This document shows positions 18,057 through 27,681 of a stretch of 64,000 bases of DNA, piece after piece; positions within the stretch are counted from its first letter, which is position 1; each line of letters starts with the position of its first letter. The stretch is from Thiohalocapsa sp963695445 (GTDB lineage Bacteria > Pseudomonadota > Gammaproteobacteria > Chromatiales > Chromatiaceae). The stretch covers positions 1-64,000 of the forward strand of contig CAVOGV010000054.1 in assembly GCA_963695445.1 (NCBI GenBank), in the 5' to 3' direction. Made by a program: the position numbers and the translations under genes. The notes beneath the pieces are model-generated. The model did no database searches. It saw only the letters and a list, made by a program, of their open reading frames with translations, and was not told where the DNA came from.

Positions 18057-18263
18057 GCTGTGGTGCTGCCTGTTGTGGTGACGGGGATAGCCCGGGGAGT
18101 CCGGATGGCTGGGATGCCTCGGACTCACAGAAGCACAAAGCTGAGTTGCTCAGCCGGTGCCTTGCTTTCAGTGGGCCAGGCGCCGAGGGCCTGGGGCCTT
18201 GGACCGCTGTTCGGCAGTGGTCGCGCACGACTTGACCCTCAGGCCCTAGGCCCTAGGCCCTTC
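18057..18263. repeat. Heptamer-rich hairpin region between btuB and cobO
   Basis: About 18173-18262 holds GGGCCAGGCGCCGAGGGCC followed downstream by the complementary AGGCCCTAGGCCCTAGGCCC. The two halves can pair into a long stem. The left half is nearly the same sequence as at 50208-50230 and, inverted, at 20974-21003. It may attenuate or partly terminate btuB transcription before cobO. Confidence 0.7.
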
Positions 18264-20147
18264 CTACGGCGTATAACGTAAGGTCACATAGAACGCTCGA
18301 CCAGGCTGGTTGTACCAGGCGACCGTCTCGTAGTCCTCGTCGAAGGCGTTTTCGAGCCGTGCCTGGATGCGCAGGGCATCGTTGAAGGCGTAGGACGCGC
18401 GCAGATCGAGCAGCGTGTAACCATCCAGACGCACCCTGTTGGCCGCGTCGTCGAAGCGCCTGCCGGACGCAAACAGCGTGCCGCCAGCGGCAAACTTGCC
18501 GATGGCGCGATCGACGTCCAGACGGAAGGTCTGCTCCGGCCGGCGTGCCAGCAGGTTGCCGTTGAAGGCGTCGTTGGATTCGTTGCGCGGATCGAGCAGG
18601 GTCAGGTTGGCGCTGAGATCGAAGTCCATGAAGCTGCCCACCAGCACCCCCTCCAGGCCGCGGATGCGGGCACGGTCGATGTTCTCGGCGTAATACAGCG
18701 GTGGTTGCAGCGCAATCAGGTCGTCGACATCGGTCTGGTAGAGATTGACGGACCACTGCCAGGGAACGTCCTGCGACTCTCCGGGAAGATTGAATAGGCC
18801 GGAGAAGCCGAGCTCGGCGCTGCGGGTCTGCTCGGGCTGCAGATCCGGGTTACCGCCGGCAAAGAACGGATCGGCGGGAAAATACAGGTCGTTGAAGGTG
18901 GGCGCCGTGAACGCGGTACCGTAAGACGCCACCACCCGCAGCGCCGGCGCAACATCCCAACCCAACGCGAAGTCGCCAGTGGTATAGCTGCCGAACTGCT
19001 CGTTGTCGTCGTAGCGCAAGCTGGCCTTGACGCTGCCGGGACCGAACCAGCCCTGATACTGACCGAACACACCGGTATCGTCGCGTGAATCGACGGTGTA
19101 ATCGGTGGTGCTGGTGACGACGTCCTGCTGATAGTCGACGCCCAGCGTCGCCAAGTGCTGCTCGCCGAGGGCGATATCGTTCTGCCAGCTCAGCACGTCG
19201 CGGCGCGTGTCGAATTTGCTGTAGAAGTCGCCGTCCTTGAAGTTGTCCTGGTAGTCCCAGCTGCGCCCGCCAGAGAACTGCATGTCCCAATTCTCGAGCG
19301 GTCGTACGCTGAGTTTGGCGCCCAGCACCTGCTGCCGGTTGCTCGATTCGTTGGTAAAGGCGCCGTCGAACTGCACATCACTTTCAGTGCGCAGAAAGTT
19401 CAGGTCAACGCTAACACGATCGCCAAAGTCGTAACCCGCGCTCGCGCTGGCGCCCTGATTGGTGTAGCCGTCTTTGTCCGGTTCGTCTGTTCCGCAGCCG
19501 GCAAAGATCGGAAAACCGATACCGTTGCAGCTATTGAATCCCTCGGCCTGGTCAAAGTTGCCGCTGATGCTGAAGCGCCCCCGCTCACCACCGCCGGACA
19601 GCCCGCCAGCGACGCCAGCGGTGCCGTAACGGCCGACGGTGCTGTTAAAGAAGGGCCGCAGCGGACCGCCGCCGCGGCGGGTGAAGATCTGGATGACGCC
19701 ACCGGCCGCCTCGGAGCCGTACAGGCTGGAACGCGGCCCCCGAACCACTTCCATCCGCTCGATCTGGTCTACCGGGATGTTCTGAAACGCGGTCTGGCCG
19801 GTGGTCGCGGAGCCGATCTTGATGCCGTCCACCAGGAACAACACCTGATTTGAATTGGTGCCGCGCAGGTACAGATCGGTCTGCAGACCCGGTCCGCCGG
19901 AATTGCTCATCGCAACGCCGGGCAGGCCGCGCAGGATGTCGATCGTGGTTAGGGACTGGCGGCGCTCGATCTCGTCCCGGCTCACCACGGTCACCGGGGC
20001 CAGGGTCTGATCCGCGGTCTCCGCGGTGCGGGTGGCGGTGACCACCACGGGGTCGATGTCGGTGACGTCCTCGACCGCGGCAGCGGCCGGTTGCGAAACG
20101 AGCGCGGGGGTCAGCAGCAACGCCGCCGACAGGGATGGATACTTCAT
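18264..20147 (-). CDS. btuB: TonB-dependent vitamin B12 receptor
   Basis: Outer-membrane cobalamin transporter, 627 aa. Signal peptide residues 1-24 (MKYPSLSAALLLTPALVSQPAAAA), TonB box region IDPVVVTATRTAE at 31-43, then plug-domain motifs: IERRQSLTTIDILRGLPGV, LRGTNSNQVLFLVDGIKI and IERMEVVRGPRSSLYGSEA. A beta-barrel of alternating aromatic strands runs to the end. It stops in VTLRYTP rather than a terminal Phe. BtuB identity rests on the plug sequence, the size and the cobalamin riboswitch in its leader. It heads the cob cluster, so uptake and salvage are co-regulated by B12. Confidence 0.95.
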   Translation of the reverse strand: MKYPSLSAALLLTPALVSQPAAAAVEDVTDIDPVVVTATRTAETADQTLAPVTVVSRDEIERRQSLTTIDILRGLPGVAMSNSGGPGLQTDLYLRGTNSNQVLFLVDGIKIGSATTGQTAFQNIPVDQIERMEVVRGPRSSLYGSEAAGGVIQIFTRRGGGPLRPFFNSTVGRYGTAGVAGGLSGGGERGRFSISGNFDQAEGFNSCNGIGFPIFAGCGTDEPDKDGYTNQGASASAGYDFGDRVSVDLNFLRTESDVQFDGAFTNESSNRQQVLGAKLSVRPLENWDMQFSGGRSWDYQDNFKDGDFYSKFDTRRDVLSWQNDIALGEQHLATLGVDYQQDVVTSTTDYTVDSRDDTGVFGQYQGWFGPGSVKASLRYDDNEQFGSYTTGDFALGWDVAPALRVVASYGTAFTAPTFNDLYFPADPFFAGGNPDLQPEQTRSAELGFSGLFNLPGESQDVPWQWSVNLYQTDVDDLIALQPPLYYAENIDRARIRGLEGVLVGSFMDFDLSANLTLLDPRNESNDAFNGNLLARRPEQTFRLDVDRAIGKFAAGGTLFASGRRFDDAANRVRLDGYTLLDLRASYAFNDALRIQARLENAFDEDYETVAWYNQPGRAFYVTLRYTP

Positions 20148-20319
20148 TGCAAACCTCTACATGGCCCCGCTCACCCGCGGTAACCGATGTGCCGGACAGT
20201 GCCGACGGAGATGCCAAGAGGACGCAATGACGAGGACTGACGCAAACCCCAACGATAAGGTCAGGGCCGAACCGATGACGGCAGACGCAAGCCGGTACCG
20301 CCCTCCGCGACACCGTGGG

Positions 20320-20640
20320 ACTGCGCCAGGCCGATATCCGGGCTTGCGAGCAGAGGTTGAACAGCAGCGGACCGGGAACCGAAGCTAGAACCGGCTCGGA
20401 AACATGCTGGCCTGAAGGCCGCGACGCCTTCCCATCGCGCCCGGTTCATCGTGAACGCCCGTGAAGAACGGGGAACAGAATGCACCAAGGCGCCACAGTG
20501 GCATGCTGTCGCGGCTTGACTCGCCTACCGTTGCGGGGGCAGCGTCGGAATCGCGCGATCGCCGTCAAGGCGGTGATCGCGCTGGACCGACTTCCCGTTT
20601 AACCCCGCCGATCTGCCAAAGCGCGGGGCACCTGTCACAA
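20320..20640 (-). promoter_or_regulatory. Cobalamin (AdoCbl) riboswitch in the btuB leader
   Basis: Read on the minus strand, the conserved elements appear in the canonical order. TTAAACGGGAAGTC gives the GGGAA element. GATTCCGACGCTGCCCCCGC with AACGGTA is the hallmark core. GCATGCCACTGTGGC and GATGGGAAGGCGTCG follow, and finally AAGCCCGGATATCGGCCTGG, the B12-box equivalent of AGCCAGGAGACCTGCC. Spacing fits RF00174. The element ends about 170 nt before the btuB start, leaving room for an expression platform. B12 binding should switch off btuB and probably the downstream cob genes. Confidence 0.92.
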
Positions 20641-20649
20641 AGCCCCACG

Positions 20650-20679
20650 ATGTTAGAGGCTGTGAACGAACGCGGTCAA
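20650..20679 (-). promoter_or_regulatory. Putative sigma-70 promoter for the btuB riboswitch transcript
   Basis: On the minus strand TTGACC (20674-20679) is followed 18 nt later by TAACAT (20650-20655). Transcription would begin near 20643, just at the 5' edge of the riboswitch. Confidence 0.55.
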
Positions 20680-20746
20680 CGGCATTGCTTGACCAGGATC
20701 AACGATTACGGTCGGCTGCAACGCCAGGGGCTGCCAATGGCCAGTC

Positions 20747-20942
20747 GATTGCTTGAAAGCGAAGCGTCCAGACAATCTTTCCAGATGAGTCAAGTTTACC
20801 TTGGTCCTGATCGTTGTCGTGTCGTGATCGACTATCCGACTGCGATTACGACCACGGCGACGACAAGCGACAACGAGGATCACCGCCCAGCTTGCCAAAA
20901 CAGCGATCACGACTCGTGGGTCCGAGGCGAAGCCTCGCTAGG
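20747..20942 (+). repeat. Dispersed CGTTGT-arm element, copy A
   Basis: Left module with GCTTGAAAGC and CAGATGAGTCAAGTTT, arm GATCGTTGTCGTGTCG, centre with ATCGACTATCCGACTGCGATTACG (shared with copy B), opposing arm CGACAACGAGGATC, then GCCCAGCTTGCCAAA and GCGATCACGACTCGT. It ends in the small hairpin GAGGCGAAGCCTC and CTAG. It lies between the btuB promoter and cheB-cheR. Confidence 0.85.
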
Positions 20943-20969
20943 GTCGAGCCAAAATTGCGCAACCGCACG

Positions 20970-21006
20970 ATACAGCGGCCCTCGGCCTCAGGCGCTTGGC
21001 CCACTC
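20970..21006. repeat. GGCC-heptamer segment, inverted relative to 18.2 and 50.2 kb
   Basis: CGGCCCTCGGCCTCAGGCGC followed by TTGGCCCACTCC is the near complement of the GTGGGCCAGGCGCCGAGGGCC sequence near 18175 and 50210. It abuts copy A of the CGTTGT element. Confidence 0.65.
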
Positions 21007-21107
21007 CAAGCAACGCATTTCGCCAGCGAATGGCGCCCAATAGCGCCCAGTGGCGTACAATTCGCAACGGTATCGCAGGACGCCCGACTCAATAACGACG
21101 CACGCCC

Positions 21108-24089
21108 ATGCAAGAGACCAGCAAGACCCCGAATCAATCCAAGACGGCCGAAGCCGCCGATTCCCACTTCTATGTCGTCGCCGTCGGCGCTTCCGCCGGC
21201 GGGCTGGACGCACTAGAGCGCTTTTTTCGTGGCATTGCCGGAGAGTTCCGGTGCCGCCTATGTGGTGATCCAGCACCTGTCGCCGGACCACAAGAGCATG
21301 ATGGCGAATCTGCTCGGTCGGCACACCAGCATGGATGTGGTGACCGTCGAGGACGGCATGTCCATCGCACCGAATCGGGTGCATCTGATCCCCCCCGCCA
21401 GCGTCATGAGCGTGTCTCGCAGGCAACTGCGATTGAGCCCCAAGAGTCCGCGGGGTCTGACACTGCCAATCGACCTGTTCTTTACCGCATTGGCGCGGGA
21501 GTTCGGCAAATATGCCATCGGCGTGGTGTTGTCCGGCACCGGCTCCGACGGCACCCGCGGCGCCGTCGCCATCAACGACGCCGGTGGCCTGCTGCTGGCA
21601 CAAGAGCCGGAATCGGCCAAGTTCGACGGCATGCCGCGCAGCGTCATCGCCACCGGTCTGGTGGATGCGATCCTGCCGCCGGAGCAGCTCGGACCGCGGG
21701 TGATGGATCACATGAGCCACGCCCCGCGTCCGCGCATCCGTGCTTCCGGCGAGACCATCTCCGGTCGATCGGGAGAGCGCGCTGGAGGAGACCATGCACC
21801 TGCTCCAGCACCAGGGCGGCATCAATTTTCGTGAATACAAGCCCGCCACGGTGATGCGCCGCATCGAGCGACGCATGCAGGTCCGCCACGTGCCCGACCT
21901 GGAAAACTATGCCCGGCTGCTGGACGGCGATCGCATCGAGTTGAATGCGCTGCGCCGCGAATTGCTGATCCCGGTCACCAACTTCTTTCGTGATCCGCCG
22001 GCGTTCGAGATCCTGGCGGAAACCGCCATCGACACCATTCTCAAGGAGCGCGGAGAGAACCAGCCCATCCGTGTCTGGGTGCCGGGCACATCGACCGGCG
22101 AAGAGGCCTACTCGATCGCGATCCTGTTCGCCGAGGCCTTCGAGCGCGCACGGCGCTGGCCGCCGCTGAAGATCTTCGCCACCGACGTGGAACAGCACAA
22201 CGTCGACTTTGGCAGCGCGGGCGTCTTCTCCGAGGCGATTACGGCGGAGGTCTCACCGGAGCGCCTGGAGCACTGGTTCTACAAGCGCGGCAACCACTTC
22301 GTCATCAAGACCGAGATCCGCCAGAACATCGTCTTCGCGCGGCACAATCTGCTGGAGGACCCACCCTTCACGCGCATGGACCTGGTCTCCTGCCGCAACC
22401 TGCTGATCTACTTCCGCAGCGAGGCACAGGAGCGCGCGTTGCGCCGCTTGCAGTACGCGCTGGCCCCCGGCGGCTTCATGTTCCTCGGCTCCAGCGAGAC
22501 CCTGGCCGCGTTGCAGGGCGACTTCACCGCGGTCAACTCCAAGCACAAGGTCTACCGCATCCTGCGCCATCTATCGTTGCCGCTGGACGCGGGCTCATCG
22601 GCGCTGACCCGCCTGACAGGCCATAGTGCGCGCACGCGACGCGGCTCGCATACAAACCGGGCCATGACCGATGCCGCCGCCATCGACGCCGGCCAGGCCC
22701 TGTTGCTCCGGAGCTATTCGCCCACCACCCTGCTGCTGAACACCAAGCAGGAACTGCTGCACGTGTTCGGCGACGCCGGCCATTATCTGCGCTTCGGCGA
22801 GGGCGCGGTCACGTTGGAACTGTCCAAGCTGTTGCCGACGACGCTTGGCACCGGTGGCCCAGGCGCTGCTGCACAAGACCGCCCGCGGCCAGGAGCCCCT
22901 GCGTTCCGACGTGCTGACCATGGAGCGGCCGAATGGCGAGCGACTGCGCCTGCGGCTGGTCGCGCGCAGCGTCGAACTCGAGCAGGGTGATGCGCACCTG
23001 TTGTTGTCGTTCGAGCCCGAGCCCGAGCCAGCCGTCAACGAGGGTTACCTCGCACGCGCCGGCATCGAGACCATGGACATGGCCCATGAGACCACGGAAC
23101 GGGTCGAAACGCTGGAACGCGAACTCGCCGCCACGCGCGAGAGTCTGCAGGCCACCATCGAAGAACTCGAGACCGCCAACGAAGAATTGCAGGCCACCAA
23201 CGAGGAGCTGATGGCCTCCAACGAGGAACTGCAGAGTTCCAACGAGGAACTGCAATCGGTCAATGAGGAGCTGTACACGGTCAATGCCGAGAATCAGGAG
23301 AAGATCGAGATCCTGAACCGGCTCAACGCCGATCTCGACAGCATGGCCCGAGCAGCGGGTATTGCCACGGTGTTCGTCGATGCCAAGCTGCAGTTGACAC
23401 GCTTCACGCCCGAGGCGACCACGCTGTTCAAGATCCGCGAAGGCGACCTCGGGCGACCTATCGACGACTTCACCAACCTGCTCGATTTTCCCGACTTCGT
23501 GTCGGAACTGCGCCGCACCATCGCCGGCGGCGAAATGATGCAGCGCGAACTCAGGGCCGGGAACGGACGCATCTACCTGTCCCGCGTACTACCTTACGCA
23601 GTGAGAGACAAAGATCCGCGGGGTGCGGTGGCGACCTTTGTCGACATCACCCTGTTGCGCGATGCTGAACGTCTGCAGGCGGTGCTCGACTCTTTGCCGG
23701 AACACGTCGCGGTGCTCGACGGCAACGGCATCATTACGGTCGTCAACCGGGCCTGGCGGGAGTTCGCCGCTAGCAACGGCGATCCGGACCTCAGCAACAC
23801 CGGCATCGGCTCCGATTATCTGTCCGTCTGCGACATCAACAAGAGCGATGACGGCAGCGTCGCGGCCCGCGCCCACGACGGGCTGATCGGTGTCTTGAAC
23901 GGCAGCCTGCCATCATTCTCGCTGAAATATCCATGCCATTCGCCGGACCGGGATCAATGGTTCCTGATGCATGCGGCGCCGATCGAGCACCCGAGCGGCG
24001 GCATCATCGTGAGCCATATCGAGATCACCGAGTGGGACCAGCATTCGAGCGACCACGCCGACCTGAGTGACGCCGCGGACTCGACTTAG
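21108..24089 (+). CDS. CheB-CheR fusion with coiled coil and PAS domains (three frameshifts)
   Basis: One ~990-residue chemotaxis-type fusion in four colinear frame segments. Methylesterase CheB: VVAVGASAGGLDALERFF (Ser), QHLSPDHKSMM (His) and VVLSGTGSDGTRG (Asp), the complete triad. Methyltransferase CheR: RRIERRMQV, VTNFFRDPPAFE, VWVPGTSTGEEAYSIA (SAM binding) and DLVSCRNLLIYF. A repetitive coiled coil of NEELQATNEEL type at 23160-23340 follows, then a PAS_10-like and a second PAS domain. The frames change at about 21246 (extra T), 21770 and 22848 (extra G). No histidine kinase module follows. Such fusions usually feed a two-component or c-di-GMP pathway; the PAS-GGDEF-EAL gene directly downstream would have been the partner. 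Confidence 0.88.
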
Positions 24090-24218
24090 TCCGACCATTG
24101 CCGTTCCGCGGACGGCAGCGCACGAACACTATGCACAAGCACGATGACCTAGGCCGAGACAGCGGTCCCGGACGCCGGACGACGCCCACACGGTCACCGC
24201 CGAAAGCGCCGGCAGACC

Positions 24219-27200
24219 GATGCGGAGAGCACTGAGGGCGCGCGCCCGGCCGCGTTGCAAAACGCCGAATTCGACCTCGCGGAACGCATCCTCGAGAGCG
24301 ACGACCCGGACCAGTCGAAACTGGTCGAGAACCTGCGCATCTACCAGGCCGAGCTAGAGATCCAGAACGAGGAGCTCAAACGCAGCGAGCGCCAGGCCGA
24401 GACCGCCCTGGCGCGTTTCATGGCCTTTTTCACCAACCTCCCGATCGCCGAGCTGGTGGTCGACCAAAACGGCCTGGTGGTGGAGGCCAATCCGGAGGCG
24501 CGCAGCCTGCTCGGGCTGCGAGACACCCGCTCGCACCAGTACTTTCTCGCGCGGCTGCTGCATGAGGAGGCGCGCGGCGACGTCATCCGCGCCTGGCAAC
24601 AACTCGAGGAGAATCAGGCCACCGATCTGCTCGAGGCCCGCTTCCAGCCGGCCAACGGGGCAACCCTGATCGCGGACCTGCACATCGCCCGCCTGCCATC
24701 CGACGAAACGCAACAACCGCGCTTCGTCTGCGCCATCGTCGACCGCACCGACGCGGTGCGCCAACGCGAGGCCCTGCGCAAGGCCTACGACCGGCTCGAG
24801 ACCAGCGAGGAACGCTATCGCGTGCTGGCCGATTTCAGCCCGGAATGGGACTACTGGCTCGGCGCCGACGGACGCTTCATCCATGTCTCGCCGGCCTGCC
24901 AGGACACCACCGGCTATAGCGCCATGGAGTTCATCGACAATCCCGACCTGCTCGAACAGATCATCCACGGCGACGATCTGCCCCGGTGGCAGGGGCACCT
25001 GCTGGAACTCAAGGACGGCGACCGGACCACGCGCCGCTCGAGTTTCGCATTCGAACCCGCGACGGACAGGAACGCTGGATCGAGCACGTCTGCGGGCCGG
25101 TCGTGTCCGAGGACGGTCGCAACCTGGGCCGTCGAGGCGTCAATCGCGACGTCACCGCGCGCCAAGAGACGCAAGACGCGCTGCGCCGCAATGAGGCATT
25201 GCTGAACGCCACCGGGCGTTTGGCGCGTGTCGGCGGGTGGGAACTCGATGTCGGCACCAACGCCCTGCGATGGAGCGTCGTCACCCGCGAACTGCACGAG
25301 GTTGATGACGACTTGAGCCGAACGTCGACGACGCGCTGGACTTCTATCACCCGAACGACCGCGAAGTATTGCGTGCTGCGATCGACTGCGCGCTGACGGA
25401 CGGTACCCCCTATGAACTGGAATTGCAACTCCGCACGGCCAAGGGACGCGAGATTTGGGTCAAGACCAACGGCAAGCGGTGGACCAGCGACGCAGGCGAG
25501 CCTGGCCTGCGCGGCAGCCTGCAAGACATCACCACCCGGGTCGAAGCCGATCGCGCGTTGCGCGCGAGCGAGCAGAAGTACCGCACGCTGTTCGAGTCCG
25601 CCAGCGAGGGGATGTGCGTCATTCAGGACGGTCGCTTTATCTCCGTCAATGAGGCCGCGTTGCGCATGCTCGGCTACGACAAGGCGACACGGGTACTGAA
25701 CAAACGTCCCAGCGACCTCTCGCCACCGGTGCAACCGGACGGCGAGGAGAGCGCGATCAAGGAACAGCGGATACTGACGCAGGCGCTGCACGACGGCACT
25801 CAGCGCTTCGAATGGGAACACCTGCGCGCCGACGGCAGCGCGTTACCGGTAGAGGTGACTCTGATGCCGGTTGAACTCCATGACGAACCGGCGCTGTTCG
25901 TTACCTGGCGCGACCTCACCGAGCAACGCGCCGCGCAAGAACGCGAGTTACAGGCGCGCCCCGTCTTTGAGGGCACCTCCGAAGGCATCGTCTTCACGAC
26001 CCGAGCGGCGCATCCTCGCCGTCGATCGCGCCTTCACGGAGATTAACGGCTACAGCGAATAGCAGACGCCAGGTCGAGCGAGGCTGCGCAGTCAGACCGA
26101 CACGACGAGACCTTCTATCGGCGATGTGGGCGACCTGGAGGCGACTGGTCGATGGCGCGGCGAATTCTGGAACGGTGCAGCAACGGCGACATCGACCCGC
26201 AGCTCTCCACCATCAGCGCCGCGTGCGACGAGGCCGGCCGCCTGACCAACGACATCGCCGTTTCGGTGAATCACCCAGTCAAACGCTCGGAAGAGGAGCT
26301 CGGTATCGGCTACGCATCGCGACGCACTCACCGGCGACCCAAGGGCGCTGTGCGAGCCCGACTGGAACTCCGTGAGCCGGGCCAGCAGCGACGGGACGAT
26401 GCTGCCTCCTGTTCCTGGACCTCGATCTGTTGAAGAACGTCAACGACACCTTGGGGCATCCCGTCGGCGACGCGCTGCTGCAAAGCGTCGCGCCGCCATG
26501 CAGACCAAGAGTTCGCGCCGCCGACAGCATCGCGCGACTGGCGGCGACGAGTTCGGCGAGCTTGGCGGACGTCGATGATCCGAACATGGCGGCGCAGTTG
26601 GCGCGCCGCGCTCGAGGTCTTCTCGAACCCCTTCGACGCGACGGCGCGAGCTCTACATCACCGCCAGCATCGGCATCAGCATGTTCGCGACGGACGGACG
26701 GGACATGGACGCGCTGCTCAGCAACGCCGACGTCGCCATGTATCAAGCCAAGGAACACGGGCGCAATACCTATCGCTTCTTCGAATCGGCCATGACCGAG
26801 GGCGCCATGGAGCGACTGCGGCTCGAGAACGCACTGCGCGGCGCCCTGGCGCGGAACGAAATGACGCTGGTCTTCCAGCCCCAGGTCAAGCTCTCCAACC
26901 GCTGCATGTACGGCGCCGAGGTGCTGTTGCGCTGGCATCATCCGGAACTGGGACAGGTGCCGCCCGGGCGCTTCATTCCGGTCGCGGAGGAACTCGGGCT
27001 GATCGGGGAATTGGGCACGTGGGTACTGGAACAGGCCTGTTTACAGCTCGCGGAATGGGACCGGAGAGGCTTCCTGGTGCCGCGTTTGGCGGTGAATCTG
27101 TCGGTGCAGCAGCTCGAGCGCGCGGATCTGCTGGGCTCGGTCGATCGACCTCGCGCGCTCCGATGAGGACCAGCGATCGGCTCGAGCGAGGCACCGAACC

Positions 27201-27541
27201 GCGGGCCATGCAAGCCATCCAGCTGACGAAGGGCCTGGAGCACACCCGCGCCCCAGGCCTGCGATCTCCGCTAGCTTGTCGGGGACTCAGACGCTGCCAT
27301 CAATCGCTGAAGATCGACAAGAGCTTCATCGACAATCACACCCAAGACCTAATGACGACGCCATCGCCCGCGCCATCATAGCGCTCGGACGGGGGCTTGG
27401 TCTGGACGTCCTCGCCGAAGGCGTCGAGACCAAGGCCCGGCGGAGTTTCTGCGGCAAGAGCACTGCACCGAGGCCCAGGGATATCTGTTCGGCCGTCCGA
27501 TGACATCCGCACAGCTAATGGACTTCAATCGCGGCAAATGA
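24219..27541 (+). pseudogene. PAS-PAS-PAS-GGDEF-EAL protein, heavily degraded
   Basis: Remnant of a membrane-free c-di-GMP turnover protein. The first part is fair: a coiled start (ATG 24219 or TTG 24255), a PAS domain (FFTNLPIAELVVDQNGLVVEANPEARSLLG), then further PAS/PAC blocks ending DRTDAVRQRE and DVTARQE, and FESASEGMCVIQDGRFISVNEAA. Frame breaks occur near 25035, 25320 and 26000. An in-frame TAG follows GYSE at about 26060, and the 26050-26680 stretch is scrambled across frames. GGDEFGEL is still readable near 26545, as are NADVAMYQAKEHGRNTYRFFE and the EAL start (VFQPQVKLS, AEVLLRW). The EAL end is again split (LAEGVET, TSAQLMDFNRGK). The amount of damage indicates a true pseudogene. 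Confidence 0.85.
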
Positions 27542-27681
27542 ACATGGCCTAGGCGCCTGCCGGTCTCCGGGAGGTGACGACCGGTATTCTAGACGAACCG
27601 ACCTAGCCTACTCAGCACCGGCTGGCCGTGATCGGGCGCTCCCTGCCCGGCGTTGCTTCCTGGGGTTGGGCGACGCGTCGG

